Virus record (IMG/VR): IMGVR_UViG_3300045131_001128
Span: 1 to 33,900 of that record
Direction: 5' to 3' (one strand)
DNA length: 33,900 bases
From: a virus
Part shown: in pieces, positions 7,152 through 15,291 of the stretch
Layout: each line of letters starts with the position of its first letter
Numbering within the stretch: position 1 is the first letter of the stretch
Notes under the pieces: generated by a model
Database searches by the model: none
What the model saw: only the letters and a program-made list of their open reading frames with translations
What the model was told of the DNA's origin: nothing
Program-made: the position numbers and the translations under genes

Positions 7152-9175
7152 TATTTACTAGGAATAAGGCTATCATTATCTATTTGTAACTCCTCAATGG
7201 TTACTCCAATACCTCTCATTTCAACTTTAACTTGAATAAATTTACCATCAGAACCAAGCTGTGTAGAATAATAGTTGATAGTATTCTCATTAGTAATTGT
7301 GGTAAGTTCTGTCCAGTTATCAACATTAAAATAGAAGGCATCATTTACTACTGCAAAAGGGAAGGCTTCCCCAATGGCTACAGTCCAAGTTCCAGAGGCT
7401 AAAGTTAGAGAATCTATCCTTGCCATATGTCCTGATCCTACACCTCCTGTTATTTCTAGTTCATCCTCCACTGCTACATCTGACATATCAGCTGTAGTAG
7501 TAAAGGTTGAGGTTGTAACCCATTTAGCTGACCATTGTGTTGTTGATTCAAATCTAACGGAAGAAAAAGGAAGCCCATATCTATCCTTTGTTTTATATTT
7601 AATGATAATAGAATCTTCAGGCCCTAGTGGTTTAAATTTTAAAGTAATTAAATTATGATTATCAGTAACGTTTGCTGAGTTTAATCTTGGTGTTACAAAA
7701 TACCCCCTATTAGGTAAGAAAGCTGAAATAGGACAGAATACAGCTCTATTTGTTGAAAGAGTTTGTTTGGAAACCAAATCGGCAGTCATACAAATTCTAC
7801 CAACATAAGAAGAATCAAATAACAGAGAGTTTAATACTGCCATTGCTGAACGATTATTTGGAGAATAAGACCAACCATAATCATTAGTTTTAACACAATA
7901 GAAAGCTGGATTAGTTCCGGCAGCCGAAAAATCTATTGCGATTCCAGCAAGGGCGTCAGCATAAGTATCAGCAACTTTAAATACTCTCGCACTAACCTTA
8001 ATTATGAAGTAACACCTACCACCAGTTTTTAATTCTGGTATTGCAGTTGTTGCCTCGTGGAAAATTGGCATACCAGTAATTACCCCAGTTAAATAACTAT
8101 CGGCACCAGTTGTTACTGTGTTTACATTAGCATCTACAGTTACGGCAGTAAATGGCATACTGACGGTATTAGAGTAACTAGGAGAATATTTATGATAGAA
8201 AGCTCCATTTGAGTCATCATAACACCAAATACCAGCTGGGAAATCAGGTAAGACTTTTAATCCACTAGTATAAAGACCTGAGTCGAGATTAACCAAAATT
8301 AAATCTCCATCTGTTGCTAGTCCACGATTCGATACCCTTGAATAATCGTTTAGAGCATCGCACCATTCTAAATTGTTTTTATAAACAGGAAGTGTAGCTA
8401 AAGTATCAAATCCACCTCCGTTGAATCTTACAAGTTCTCCTAAGGAGTTAATACCAACAATCGTAGACTTAAACGTCTTAATTGAAGCTAATTCAAATGT
8501 GCCGACAGGGTAAGCATAATCGTGAGTAGCTTTTATCGCATCAATAATAAATAGTTTAGCCTCTCCACCTGATTTGCTTCTAGTCGCAATATATAGGTTA
8601 TTACCAACTGATGCCATAGAAGATACTTGATATTCGGTTGGGAGAACCAAGACAGTTGCATTAACGGCCCAAGAGGTATTTATAAATTTAACACAGTTAT
8701 TATTACCAACCGCTAGGCCAGCACCATATAAAGTTAAACAAGTTGGAACTGAAGTGGAAAACACACCACCTGATACGCTGACATCTGTCCAATCTGTTCC
8801 AACCCTATAAGAAACATTAGAACCATCTGTCGCCATTTGGCATCCATTAAAATAAATACAGTCTTCTTCCACTCCAGGGGTTGGGGTATCAGTCCAACCA
8901 TAATTAGCAGCATCATAAAGTTGGTCAAAACCAGCGACACCATTATAAATATCATCTGAGTTTAAAAAAATAGTGCTATCACCGGCATAAATACAATCTA
9001 CCACATCAAAATCAGCATCCTTATCTTCAGAATATTGAGCAAAAGTAGCTTCAGCTAATTTAATATAGCCTTGTTCATCTAGGGAAATATTCCTAGACTT
9101 ATAAATCGTTCCGGTTAGATCCGATTTATTATCTTGAAGATGTTTCTTTGTTTCTTGATTTGGAATTATAAACAT
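7151..9175 (-). CDS. Tail knob/tube-like structural protein (674 aa)
   Basis: Almost entirely beta-stranded, with repeated short segments such as VGNNLYIATR, SLGELVRFNGG and ATDGDLILVN that look like propeller blades (residues about 60-330). A second beta-rich half ends in INYYSTQLGSDGKFIQVKVEM-like strands. Size, fold type and position after head-tail genes match the large tail (gp12/tubular B-like) proteins of short-tailed phages; no sequence motif proves this. It starts 4 nt after a 47-aa coiled-coil gene and ends at late promoter copy 2. Confidence 0.6.
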   Translation of the reverse strand: MFIIPNQETKKHLQDNKSDLTGTIYKSRNISLDEQGYIKLAEATFAQYSEDKDADFDVVDCIYAGDSTIFLNSDDIYNGVAGFDQLYDAANYGWTDTPTPGVEEDCIYFNGCQMATDGSNVSYRVGTDWTDVSVSGGVFSTSVPTCLTLYGAGLAVGNNNCVKFINTSWAVNATVLVLPTEYQVSSMASVGNNLYIATRSKSGGEAKLFIIDAIKATHDYAYPVGTFELASIKTFKSTIVGINSLGELVRFNGGGFDTLATLPVYKNNLEWCDALNDYSRVSNRGLATDGDLILVNLDSGLYTSGLKVLPDFPAGIWCYDDSNGAFYHKYSPSYSNTVSMPFTAVTVDANVNTVTTGADSYLTGVITGMPIFHEATTAIPELKTGGRCYFIIKVSARVFKVADTYADALAGIAIDFSAAGTNPAFYCVKTNDYGWSYSPNNRSAMAVLNSLLFDSSYVGRICMTADLVSKQTLSTNRAVFCPISAFLPNRGYFVTPRLNSANVTDNHNLITLKFKPLGPEDSIIIKYKTKDRYGLPFSSVRFESTTQWSAKWVTTSTFTTTADMSDVAVEDELEITGGVGSGHMARIDSLTLASGTWTVAIGEAFPFAVVNDAFYFNVDNWTELTTITNENTINYYSTQLGSDGKFIQVKVEMRGIGVTIEELQIDNDSLIPSK

Positions 9176-9179
9176 AAAT

Positions 9180-9323
9180 TTATAGATTAGCTATTATTGT
9201 TTTTGATACTTGATCTAAAGGAAAGGTTAGTTGATTCTGCTTTCGCTGCTCAATATACTGCTCTAATTTGGCAATTCTTTCTTCTAGTTCCTTTATTTTG
9301 TTTTTTTGTTCTTCACTTGTCAT
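9180..9323 (-). CDS. Small coiled-coil protein (47 aa)
   Basis: Start ATG 9323, stop TAA 9180. The protein begins MTSEEQKNKIKELEERIAKL and continues as a highly charged heptad pattern to about residue 30. It ends with FPLDQVSKTIIANL, a motif I have seen at the ends of tail-associated proteins (recalled). It is separated by 4 nt from the 674-aa gene, so probably co-translated. It may be a trimerisation or assembly factor. The short region upstream (9324-9383) holds an A/T-only hairpin ATTATTT/AAATAAT at 9350-9367 but no gene. Confidence 0.6.
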   Translation of the reverse strand: MTSEEQKNKIKELEERIAKLEQYIEQRKQNQLTFPLDQVSKTIIANL

Positions 9324-9383
9324 TTTAGTTTATTTTATAGGCAATTATGATTATTTCTATAAATAATATTAGGTATAGGTATT

Positions 9384-12017
9384 TCATTTTGCTTCATTAG
9401 TCCAAATTGATGGTGGATATTTAAGACCTGCACCGGCATTGTAAAGTCTTAATACTTCGGTGGCAGTGATTGCTCTGTTCCAAATGCCAACTTCGTCAAT
9501 CTTTCCAGTTATAAATTCAGTAGTTCCTGCTGGATATGAGTTAATATCAAAAGCAACAGTATTGCCGGTTTGAACTGCTGTTGAGGAAGCTGTCTTTAAA
9601 ACACCATCTATATATATTCTAGTGTTTGTTCCATCATAAGTTACAACACAATGATACCAAGTATTTACTACTGGAGTAAAGTCACTATCTGCAACGACAG
9701 CTCCCCCCCATTTTGTAACTCTTATTTTTGAACCAGTAGCAATGGTGCTTAGAACAACTTGAAAGGAAGAGGTGGGTGAAGAAACACTATTATATAAACC
9801 TAATATTGTCCTAGTGACAGTGTATAAGTCATAGATATTAAACCAAAATGAGACCGACTTAGTTGCTTCTATTGCTGGAAGACCATTTGTGGTCGCAAGT
9901 AACCTGCTAGGTGAGGCCAATGCTAAACCAACTGAAGCATTATATAAATCAGTAATCTCTGCTTGTCCTAAGGCACGATTCCAGATACCCACTTCATCTA
10001 TTAGACCTGTTAATACTGCTGAGCCTCCTATATCAGCACCGACAGATAAATTAAAAGTTGGAGCAATCGTTTCTGTAGTCTCAAATGTGCCTTCCCAATC
10101 AAGAACACCATTTACATAAATTTTAGCCGCGTTTGTTGTAGTTGTTCCGTCCCACGTGCAGGTTATATGTCTCATAACACCATCATTAACTGCCATTGAA
10201 GTTGAGAGCCATTGTATACTTGTGACTGTATCTCTAAATCCAAATAATAACTTTCCACGATTAACTATGTTTGTAAACTCATCAATTATAATAGCTGTTC
10301 CGTGTTGTGCGCCAAAGAAATTACAATTTTGAATAATTGTAGGGCTGGTAAATATATTGTTATATGTCGTCTTTAACCAGAAAGATATTGTTTTAGCGCC
10401 AAGAGGAATAACAGGTGCAGCGGCAGATAATTTACTAGGTAATGCATAAGCCAATCCAGCAGTGGCATTATATAGTTCTGTTATATCATTTGTGCTTAAA
10501 CATCTACTCCAAATACCTAGTTCGTCAAGACCTCCTTTATAAGGCGCTCCAGCAGCATCACTAATAACCATACTTGTTAATGGATTGAATGTATAAGGAG
10601 AAATAGCGGAAGCAACAGATACTCCATTTTTATACATAGTAGTAGTTGTTCCATCAAATGCAATCGTAATCATTTGCCAAGCACCAAAAGTTAAACCTGA
10701 CATTCTAACATTTCCTATTTCCCCATTAACCTGGTCAAATTCCATTTCTCCAGTATCGCCAGGAAATAATCTCAGTAAATCAGTTCCATTTCCTATTAAA
10801 AGAAGCATTGAATATCCAATACCGCCTATAAGTTCAGGTTTCATCCAAAGATTTATAGTAAAAGCAGTTTTAGATATTGTTAACCCTGATGCAATTGTAT
10901 ATTGAGCAGTCGTGCCATTAAAAACAGCGCCATTGTTTATTTTAGATGCCGCATAAGTTACATTTGAATTAACCAATTCTTTTGCATAACACAAGTCAAC
11001 AGCATTTCCGGAGGCTTCATCAAATTTCCAATAGTAACTTAACCCATAAAAACAAGAACGAAATCTTGCGGCATTATTTATCTTACCTGTTTCATAAGTT
11101 ACACCTTGATTTGTTAAAGTATAACCGCCAATACTGTCAATTGCGTTTCCACTCGCTTCATCAAACTTATAATAAGCAAGCAAGTCAGCAAAACAGCTCT
11201 TAAATCTAGCTCCATTATTTATTTTGCCAGCTTCATATTTAACAGAGGTATTTACACCGTTATTACCAGCAACAGAATCAACTGCATTGCCGGAGATTTC
11301 ATCTAATTTATAGTAAGCAACTAATCCTCTTTGTGGCTCTATTTTATTTTGTTCATTTGTGACAGATACTACATTTTTAGTCTCGTTAGTATATTCAAGA
11401 TTAAATGGATAGGACAATCCTAATCCGCCATTATATAGTGACTGAATTTCTGTCAGAGATAATGCTCGTGACCATAATCCTACTTCGTCTAAAGCACCGT
11501 TGATAGTATTACTATCTCCTGAACCAAATTTCATACCACCAAAATCAACAGGCGCGGTTTGAGCTTTTGTGGCCAATAAAATGCCATTTTTATAAAACCT
11601 GCCATTTGCACCGTCATAAGTATAAACGATATGATTCCAAACATCTTGTGTTAACGTTCCTGTCGGTAATTCTGTTATAGAAAATCTAGTTGCAAGATCT
11701 GTTCCGCAATATATACCACCAGTCGAGGTTGTGTGAAATACAAAACTATTCCAGCTATTAACAGCTAACATTTGGCTGTTGTAGTTTGATATAGTTGTTG
11801 GATATACCCACCAGGATATTGAAAATGCAGTTGGTGCAAATGAAAAAGTGGACTGTATTTTGCTAGTAAGACCATTCCCAAGCATTCCCTGTTTTATTTT
11901 TCCATAAGATATACCATAACTAACGGCAGTATCTACTCCGTTGTTTCCACCTACTGAATCATTCGAATTTCCATCCAGCTTCCAATATGATACTAAATTG
12001 TCTTTTAAGTTTGACAT
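9384..12017 (-). CDS. Multidomain LamG (concanavalin A-like) virion adhesin (877 aa)
   Basis: Four LamG-type lectin/glucanase-like beta-sandwich domains are visible at about residues 1-203, 325-525, 526-702 and 703-872. Each ends in the same signature, G-x-(I/L)-DE-(V/L)-G-(I/L)-W-(S/N)-R-x-L/I ... LYN ... GL. The first begins with YWKLDGNSNDSVGGNNG, the usual opening strand. Between domains 1 and 2, the opening module (YYK-x-DE-x-SGNA-x-D) is present three times in tandem (about 231-276, 279-324, 326-372), the first two ending in SCF. LamG domains bind glycans, so host-surface attachment or capsid/tail decoration is likely. It lies 5 nt after the adaptor gene. No SD. Confidence 0.8.
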   Translation of the reverse strand: MSNLKDNLVSYWKLDGNSNDSVGGNNGVDTAVSYGISYGKIKQGMLGNGLTSKIQSTFSFAPTAFSISWWVYPTTISNYNSQMLAVNSWNSFVFHTTSTGGIYCGTDLATRFSITELPTGTLTQDVWNHIVYTYDGANGRFYKNGILLATKAQTAPVDFGGMKFGSGDSNTINGALDEVGLWSRALSLTEIQSLYNGGLGLSYPFNLEYTNETKNVVSVTNEQNKIEPQRGLVAYYKLDEISGNAVDSVAGNNGVNTSVKYEAGKINNGARFKSCFADLLAYYKFDEASGNAIDSIGGYTLTNQGVTYETGKINNAARFRSCFYGLSYYWKFDEASGNAVDLCYAKELVNSNVTYAASKINNGAVFNGTTAQYTIASGLTISKTAFTINLWMKPELIGGIGYSMLLLIGNGTDLLRLFPGDTGEMEFDQVNGEIGNVRMSGLTFGAWQMITIAFDGTTTTMYKNGVSVASAISPYTFNPLTSMVISDAAGAPYKGGLDELGIWSRCLSTNDITELYNATAGLAYALPSKLSAAAPVIPLGAKTISFWLKTTYNNIFTSPTIIQNCNFFGAQHGTAIIIDEFTNIVNRGKLLFGFRDTVTSIQWLSTSMAVNDGVMRHITCTWDGTTTTNAAKIYVNGVLDWEGTFETTETIAPTFNLSVGADIGGSAVLTGLIDEVGIWNRALGQAEITDLYNASVGLALASPSRLLATTNGLPAIEATKSVSFWFNIYDLYTVTRTILGLYNSVSSPTSSFQVVLSTIATGSKIRVTKWGGAVVADSDFTPVVNTWYHCVVTYDGTNTRIYIDGVLKTASSTAVQTGNTVAFDINSYPAGTTEFITGKIDEVGIWNRAITATEVLRLYNAGAGLKYPPSIWTNEAK
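10902..11327 (-). repeat. Tandem coding repeat: LamG opening module x3
   Basis: Three imperfect copies of a module of about 46 codons inside the 877-aa gene. Shared protein features: YYKxDE, SGNAxD, a GKINN or SKINN element, and F(K/R)SCF closing the first two. Copies 1 and 2 lack the rest of the LamG fold; only copy 3 continues into a full domain. Confidence 0.7.
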
Positions 12018-12022
12018 TCATT

Positions 12023-12745
12023 TTATATAAACCTGGTTATATTCTGACCAATTACTTTTCTAGTATCTCTTTCTCTTTGGCCAATACCTTTAGTCATTTT
12101 CTTTTCCATTAAAGCTAAATCAATCGCATAACGATCAGCTAGAGCAAACATCTTATTCCTCTTACAATAACGAACAGAACAATCCAAGGCAATATATTCG
12201 TGGTAAAGACCTGGTATTCCGGGCATTTTAGAGCTATCAGTAACAGTAAAGTGTGATCCTTCACGATTGATAAAAACTTTCAAACCTAAAGCAACATTAG
12301 CTTTTGGTATTTGATCTAATTCAATTCCATTACCAGTTTTGTTATAACGATAAACATCTCCTTCAACATTTCTTCCATCATAGAAACTCTCCATTCCTGG
12401 ATCAGTTTCTTTATCAACTGGATAGATTTCTTGGTAAGAAACACCATTATCATTTGAGACCATTACCTTATAAATATCTAGGATAAGATTTCCTGAACCA
12501 TCAACTGTAAATGAGTAATTCCTTTGTCCATCTACTAAGTTTGTTAAGATTGTATTTGAATCTGTATGGTTAGGATCATCAAATTGCCAAGTTCCACTAT
12601 TTTTAAGTAAAATATCTATTGCATTATCTAGGGCAAGGTTCTCATCAGCAGTCATATCGGCTACTGGGTATGAAATTGTATTAGTGCTTTCAATCTTACA
12701 GTTTCTTTTGATTAAAGCGTCTAGTTGGGTTTTGGTTAATGACAT
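12023..12745 (-). CDS. Head-tail adaptor / tail tubular A-like protein (240 aa)
   Basis: Residues about 50-75 read WQFDDPNHTDSNTILTNLVDGQ, followed by a YSFTVD strand and VSNDNGVSYQEIYPVD. This W-x-FDD-x-N-x-TD ... NLV-x-GQ pattern is common, from memory, in connector proteins of uncultured short-tailed phages. The C-terminal half (GLYHEYIALDCSVRYCKRNK, then helices to residue 240) is helical, as in gp11-like adaptors. Position just after the capsid gene supports a neck role. It follows a switch-like hairpin at 12752-12811. No SD. Confidence 0.6.
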   Translation of the reverse strand: MSLTKTQLDALIKRNCKIESTNTISYPVADMTADENLALDNAIDILLKNSGTWQFDDPNHTDSNTILTNLVDGQRNYSFTVDGSGNLILDIYKVMVSNDNGVSYQEIYPVDKETDPGMESFYDGRNVEGDVYRYNKTGNGIELDQIPKANVALGLKVFINREGSHFTVTDSSKMPGIPGLYHEYIALDCSVRYCKRNKMFALADRYAIDLALMEKKMTKGIGQRERDTRKVIGQNITRFI

Positions 12746-12751
12746 TTTATT

Positions 12752-12811
12752 TTATGGGGTTATCTCATAAGACAAAGTTTATCTTATAGGATAGCCCCAT
12801 AAGGGACTATC
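12752..12811 (-). promoter_or_regulatory. Two mutually exclusive hairpins between capsid and adaptor genes
   Basis: On the minus strand, GATAGTCCC (12811-12803) can pair with GGGGCTATC (12798-12790) through a 4-nt loop. TTATGGGG (12802-12795) can instead pair with CCCCATAA (12759-12752), extended inward by TATC/GATA and further pairs. Both use the same GGGG, so only one can form. No T-run follows. It may tune expression of the adaptor relative to the capsid protein, by processing or attenuation. Confidence 0.5.
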
Positions 12812-12817
12812 ACGTAG

Positions 12818-13669
12818 TTAGGCTACAGTAACATCGAACAATACTGGAACAGTATTTGCCCAAGCCTTGAAAGCGTAATCTACTCTCATTATGACCGCTA
12901 CTGCTGACATTGCTCCGTCTGCGGTTGCAGGCTCACTATCAACAACAACCTGGCCATAAGTTTCTTTAACAATTCCTAAGTGGAACTGCTTTTTGACACC
13001 AGCAAACAAGTGACCGGCTGCAATCTTGTTTGAAGAATAGTGGGTCATACCCATATATTCCAAACCTGACTTACCACCATTTCTTAATGCGGAATCAGAA
13101 GTTACGAAACCATTAGCTTGCATATAAGCTTCTAATAGTTCGAAATCTGCTGGGCGCCATACGATAAAACCTCCATTTCTCTCTAACAAAGAATCTCCGT
13201 TAGCTTCACGAATCTCTCTCTTGATACCTCTGATAATATCATCAATGTTACTTGAGGTAACAGTAATAACACCAGCTGGTCCTCCAATAGATGCGTTTGT
13301 GAAGTTAGTCCACTGTCCGTGTGCTGCGAGCATTGCAGTTTCGATTGCTTCGTTCAAAAGGATAGCTTGTTTATCAGCTAGATCCATTTGCTTAACAAAA
13401 GTCTGTTGTGCTAGATCAGCGCGATCAATTAACTGTGGAATTATACCAATACCATTGATAGTAATTGATTCATCAGTAATAACAACGTTCTGATGAGTGT
13501 AAGCAGAACCTCTTGCAGTAGTCTGAACTGTTGGTTCAGTGATGTAAGGATTGTGCAATACACGATCATTGGTGTATTCAACATTACAAATTTCTTTCCA
13601 TTTGTTATTCTCTGATAATCTCTCTTGGGCTTTGATTGTCCATTCCTCTGCGTAAACGATTGTGTTCAT
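12818..13669 (-). CDS. Major capsid protein (HK97-like fold expected)
   Basis: 283 residues, within the size range of small HK97-type capsid proteins. Seen: an N-terminal arm with EEWTIKAQERL, a central helix FVKQMDLADKQAILLNEAIE (about 91-110) that fits the spine helix, a GGFIVWRPADFELLEAYMQ segment, and a beta-rich end (AFKAWANTVPVLFDVTVA). It sits directly after a scaffold-like gene and before the adaptor, the standard position. Start ATG 13669 with an A/T leader and no SD. The codon choice looks even and strong expression is expected. The identity rests on pattern and context. Confidence 0.85.
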   Translation of the reverse strand: MNTIVYAEEWTIKAQERLSENNKWKEICNVEYTNDRVLHNPYITEPTVQTTARGSAYTHQNVVITDESITINGIGIIPQLIDRADLAQQTFVKQMDLADKQAILLNEAIETAMLAAHGQWTNFTNASIGGPAGVITVTSSNIDDIIRGIKREIREANGDSLLERNGGFIVWRPADFELLEAYMQANGFVTSDSALRNGGKSGLEYMGMTHYSSNKIAAGHLFAGVKKQFHLGIVKETYGQVVVDSEPATADGAMSAVAVIMRVDYAFKAWANTVPVLFDVTVA

Positions 13670-13709
13670 TTGATTATTAAAATTATTAAACTAATAAAGA
13701 CAAATGTTT

Positions 13710-14309
13710 CTATTTCCCGGCGACTGGATTTGAAGTAAAGTTGTTCTTACTTTTTTCAGTATTGATTCGAGCATTAACCACTTTCTGTCGAAGTTCTCTT
13801 TGGTCCACTGGAGGTAATTGACCTTTTGCGATCCAATAATCTACTTCGTTTGATTGTGTTTGGCCTGATCGTTTAGATCCAGTAGGGATCGCATCTTTCG
13901 TGGCTTTTAATTCTCTCATCTCTTTAAGTTCAGCTTGAAAATATTTATTCTCAATAACTTCCTCTAAAGATTTTCCTGATGAAGTCATAACTTCTTTAGC
14001 TAGTGTCATCTCATCATTTCCTTTAATGCCATTTGCTACAAGAAAGGCTTTTGCACCGTAATCTAACTCATCTTTTTTGCTAGTTTTCTTTGTAGGAACC
14101 TCATCCTCAATTCCAGCATCAGCTTTCGCGCGCTTTAATTGTCTTTGAAGTCTAGCCACCCTATCTGCTGGTGATTCAGCTGGTTTTTCAACTGGCTTGT
14201 CACCCTCTTTGTTTAAATCAACATCAACCTCCTTTTCTTTTAAATCGATGTCAACTTCTACTTCACCCTCTACTTTCTCTCCTGACTCATTGTTGTTTAT
14301 TTCTGACAT
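13710..14309 (-). CDS. Capsid scaffolding protein (199 aa)
   Basis: Highly charged and low in complexity. The first 60 residues are acidic (VEGEVEVDIDLKEKEVDVDL), then a basic helix RVARLQRQLKRAKAD, a helical middle, and a basic C-terminus rich in Asn, Arg and Lys. This is the usual make-up of tailed-phage scaffolds, where the basic end binds the capsid protein. It is immediately upstream of the capsid gene, 40 nt apart. No protease motif is visible. Confidence 0.75.
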   Translation of the reverse strand: MSEINNNESGEKVEGEVEVDIDLKEKEVDVDLNKEGDKPVEKPAESPADRVARLQRQLKRAKADAGIEDEVPTKKTSKKDELDYGAKAFLVANGIKGNDEMTLAKEVMTSSGKSLEEVIENKYFQAELKEMRELKATKDAIPTGSKRSGQTQSNEVDYWIAKGQLPPVDQRELRQKVVNARINTEKSKNNFTSNPVAGK

Positions 14310-14391
14310 AATGATATTGTCTAGTTAATCACTTTTGTAAGGTGTGAGAACCATAAATCAATTTGTAAAATTGAGAAACTTTTATTAAATA

Positions 14392-14805
14392 CTAATCTGG
14401 GACTACTGCTGCAACTACTGCTCCTACCGCTGAATAACCACGTGCCATCCACCCGATTGTATCACTGATTTTAACCACCTTAACAATCTGTGTGTCGGTA
14501 AATAGATATTCTTTTGTTCCGTCACAATCTTCAGAGTTAATTTCTTCTGCTGAAGTTGCTGGGGTTCGAATTTCAAAGTTAGCACCGGCTGCACCAACAA
14601 TAGTAATTTCGTGTCCGATCTGAACGTTTTTTACTGGTGGTAACACTATGTAATCATTAGCATCATTAGTTACACCAACTACAATAACAGATTTTGTTCC
14701 AGCGGGAATTGAGTTCAAAGTTGAATCAGAATCATCAGCCGTAATATTCATTGGTTTGAAGTTGACTCCTTTGACTGTGGGATTTATTGAATTATTAACT
14801 GACAT
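14392..14805 (-). CDS. Head decoration-like protein, paralogue B (137 aa)
   Basis: Beta-rich and Gly/Val-rich. Shares with the preceding gene (14817-15233) the motifs SIPAGTKSVIVVG / VLPPVKNVQIGHEITI / EIRTPATS / GTKEYL and GW-x-A-x-GYSAVGAVVAAVVPD. I estimate about 40-45 percent identity along the whole length, so the two arose by tandem duplication. Position before the scaffold and capsid genes suggests a head decoration or vertex protein. An 82-nt gap to the scaffold holds a weak hairpin CAATTT/AAATTG (14359-14373). Confidence 0.6.
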   Translation of the reverse strand: MSVNNSINPTVKGVNFKPMNITADDSDSTLNSIPAGTKSVIVVGVTNDANDYIVLPPVKNVQIGHEITIVGAAGANFEIRTPATSAEEINSEDCDGTKEYLFTDTQIVKVVKISDTIGWMARGYSAVGAVVAAVVPD

Positions 14806-14816
14806 ATATTTATTGA

Positions 14817-15233
14817 TTAAGCATCAGGAGTGATAGCGGCAATTACTGCACCAATAGCGGTATAGCCGTGACCTTCCCAACCTATTGAGTTACTAATTTT
14901 AGTAAAGTAATGAATCTGACTACCGGATGGAACTGTATATTCCTGAGTTCCGTCTGAATCAGTATTGTTAATCTTCTCTCCACTTGATGCAGGAGTTCGG
15001 ATCTCCATACCAGCTGCATTACAAATTACTGTGATAACGTGACCAATATTTACTGTGGCCAAACCAGGAAGAATGATAAAGTCATCTGTCCCGTTTACAT
15101 TAGCTCCTACTACTACAACACTAGCTCCTGATGGAATAGTGTTTGTTACTTTTTCTGTTGAATTTGGAAAAAGTAATGCTCCCTCTATATTTAATCCTTT
15201 TACTGAAGGATAATCACTTGATGGAATTGACAT
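14817..15233 (-). CDS. Head decoration-like protein, paralogue A (138 aa)
   Basis: First gene of the capsid transcript after late promoter copy 3. Beta-rich; contains NTIPSGASVVVVG, IILPGLATVNIGHVITV, EIRTPASSGEKINNTDSDGT and GYTAIGAVIAAITPDA, each matched in the neighbouring paralogue. It lacks cysteine pairs and membrane segments. A decoration role on the head is inferred from its partner position and from similar proteins recalled in uncultured phages. The start follows nine A's with no SD. Confidence 0.6.
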   Translation of the reverse strand: MSIPSSDYPSVKGLNIEGALLFPNSTEKVTNTIPSGASVVVVGANVNGTDDFIILPGLATVNIGHVITVICNAAGMEIRTPASSGEKINNTDSDGTQEYTVPSGSQIHYFTKISNSIGWEGHGYTAIGAVIAAITPDA

Positions 15234-15262
15234 TTTTTTTTAAGTTAATTGATAATAAATAA

Positions 15263-15291
15263 ATTCTACCATTATTCTTATTGGTCGGATA
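15263..15291 (-). promoter_or_regulatory. Late promoter copy 3 (TCCGACC type)
   Basis: TCCGACC (15289-15283), 14-nt spacer ending in TGG, then TAGAAT (15268-15263). Here the ATG (15233) is 29 nt beyond the -10, so a short 5' leader is expected, unlike the other copies. It lies just after the stop of the 615-aa gene. Confidence 0.65.

Noticed and set aside
13221-13493. Plus-strand open frame across the capsid gene
   Set aside because: It is the complement of a strong structural gene, with no promoter or family pattern. The same holds for the other long plus-strand frames at 1-28700.
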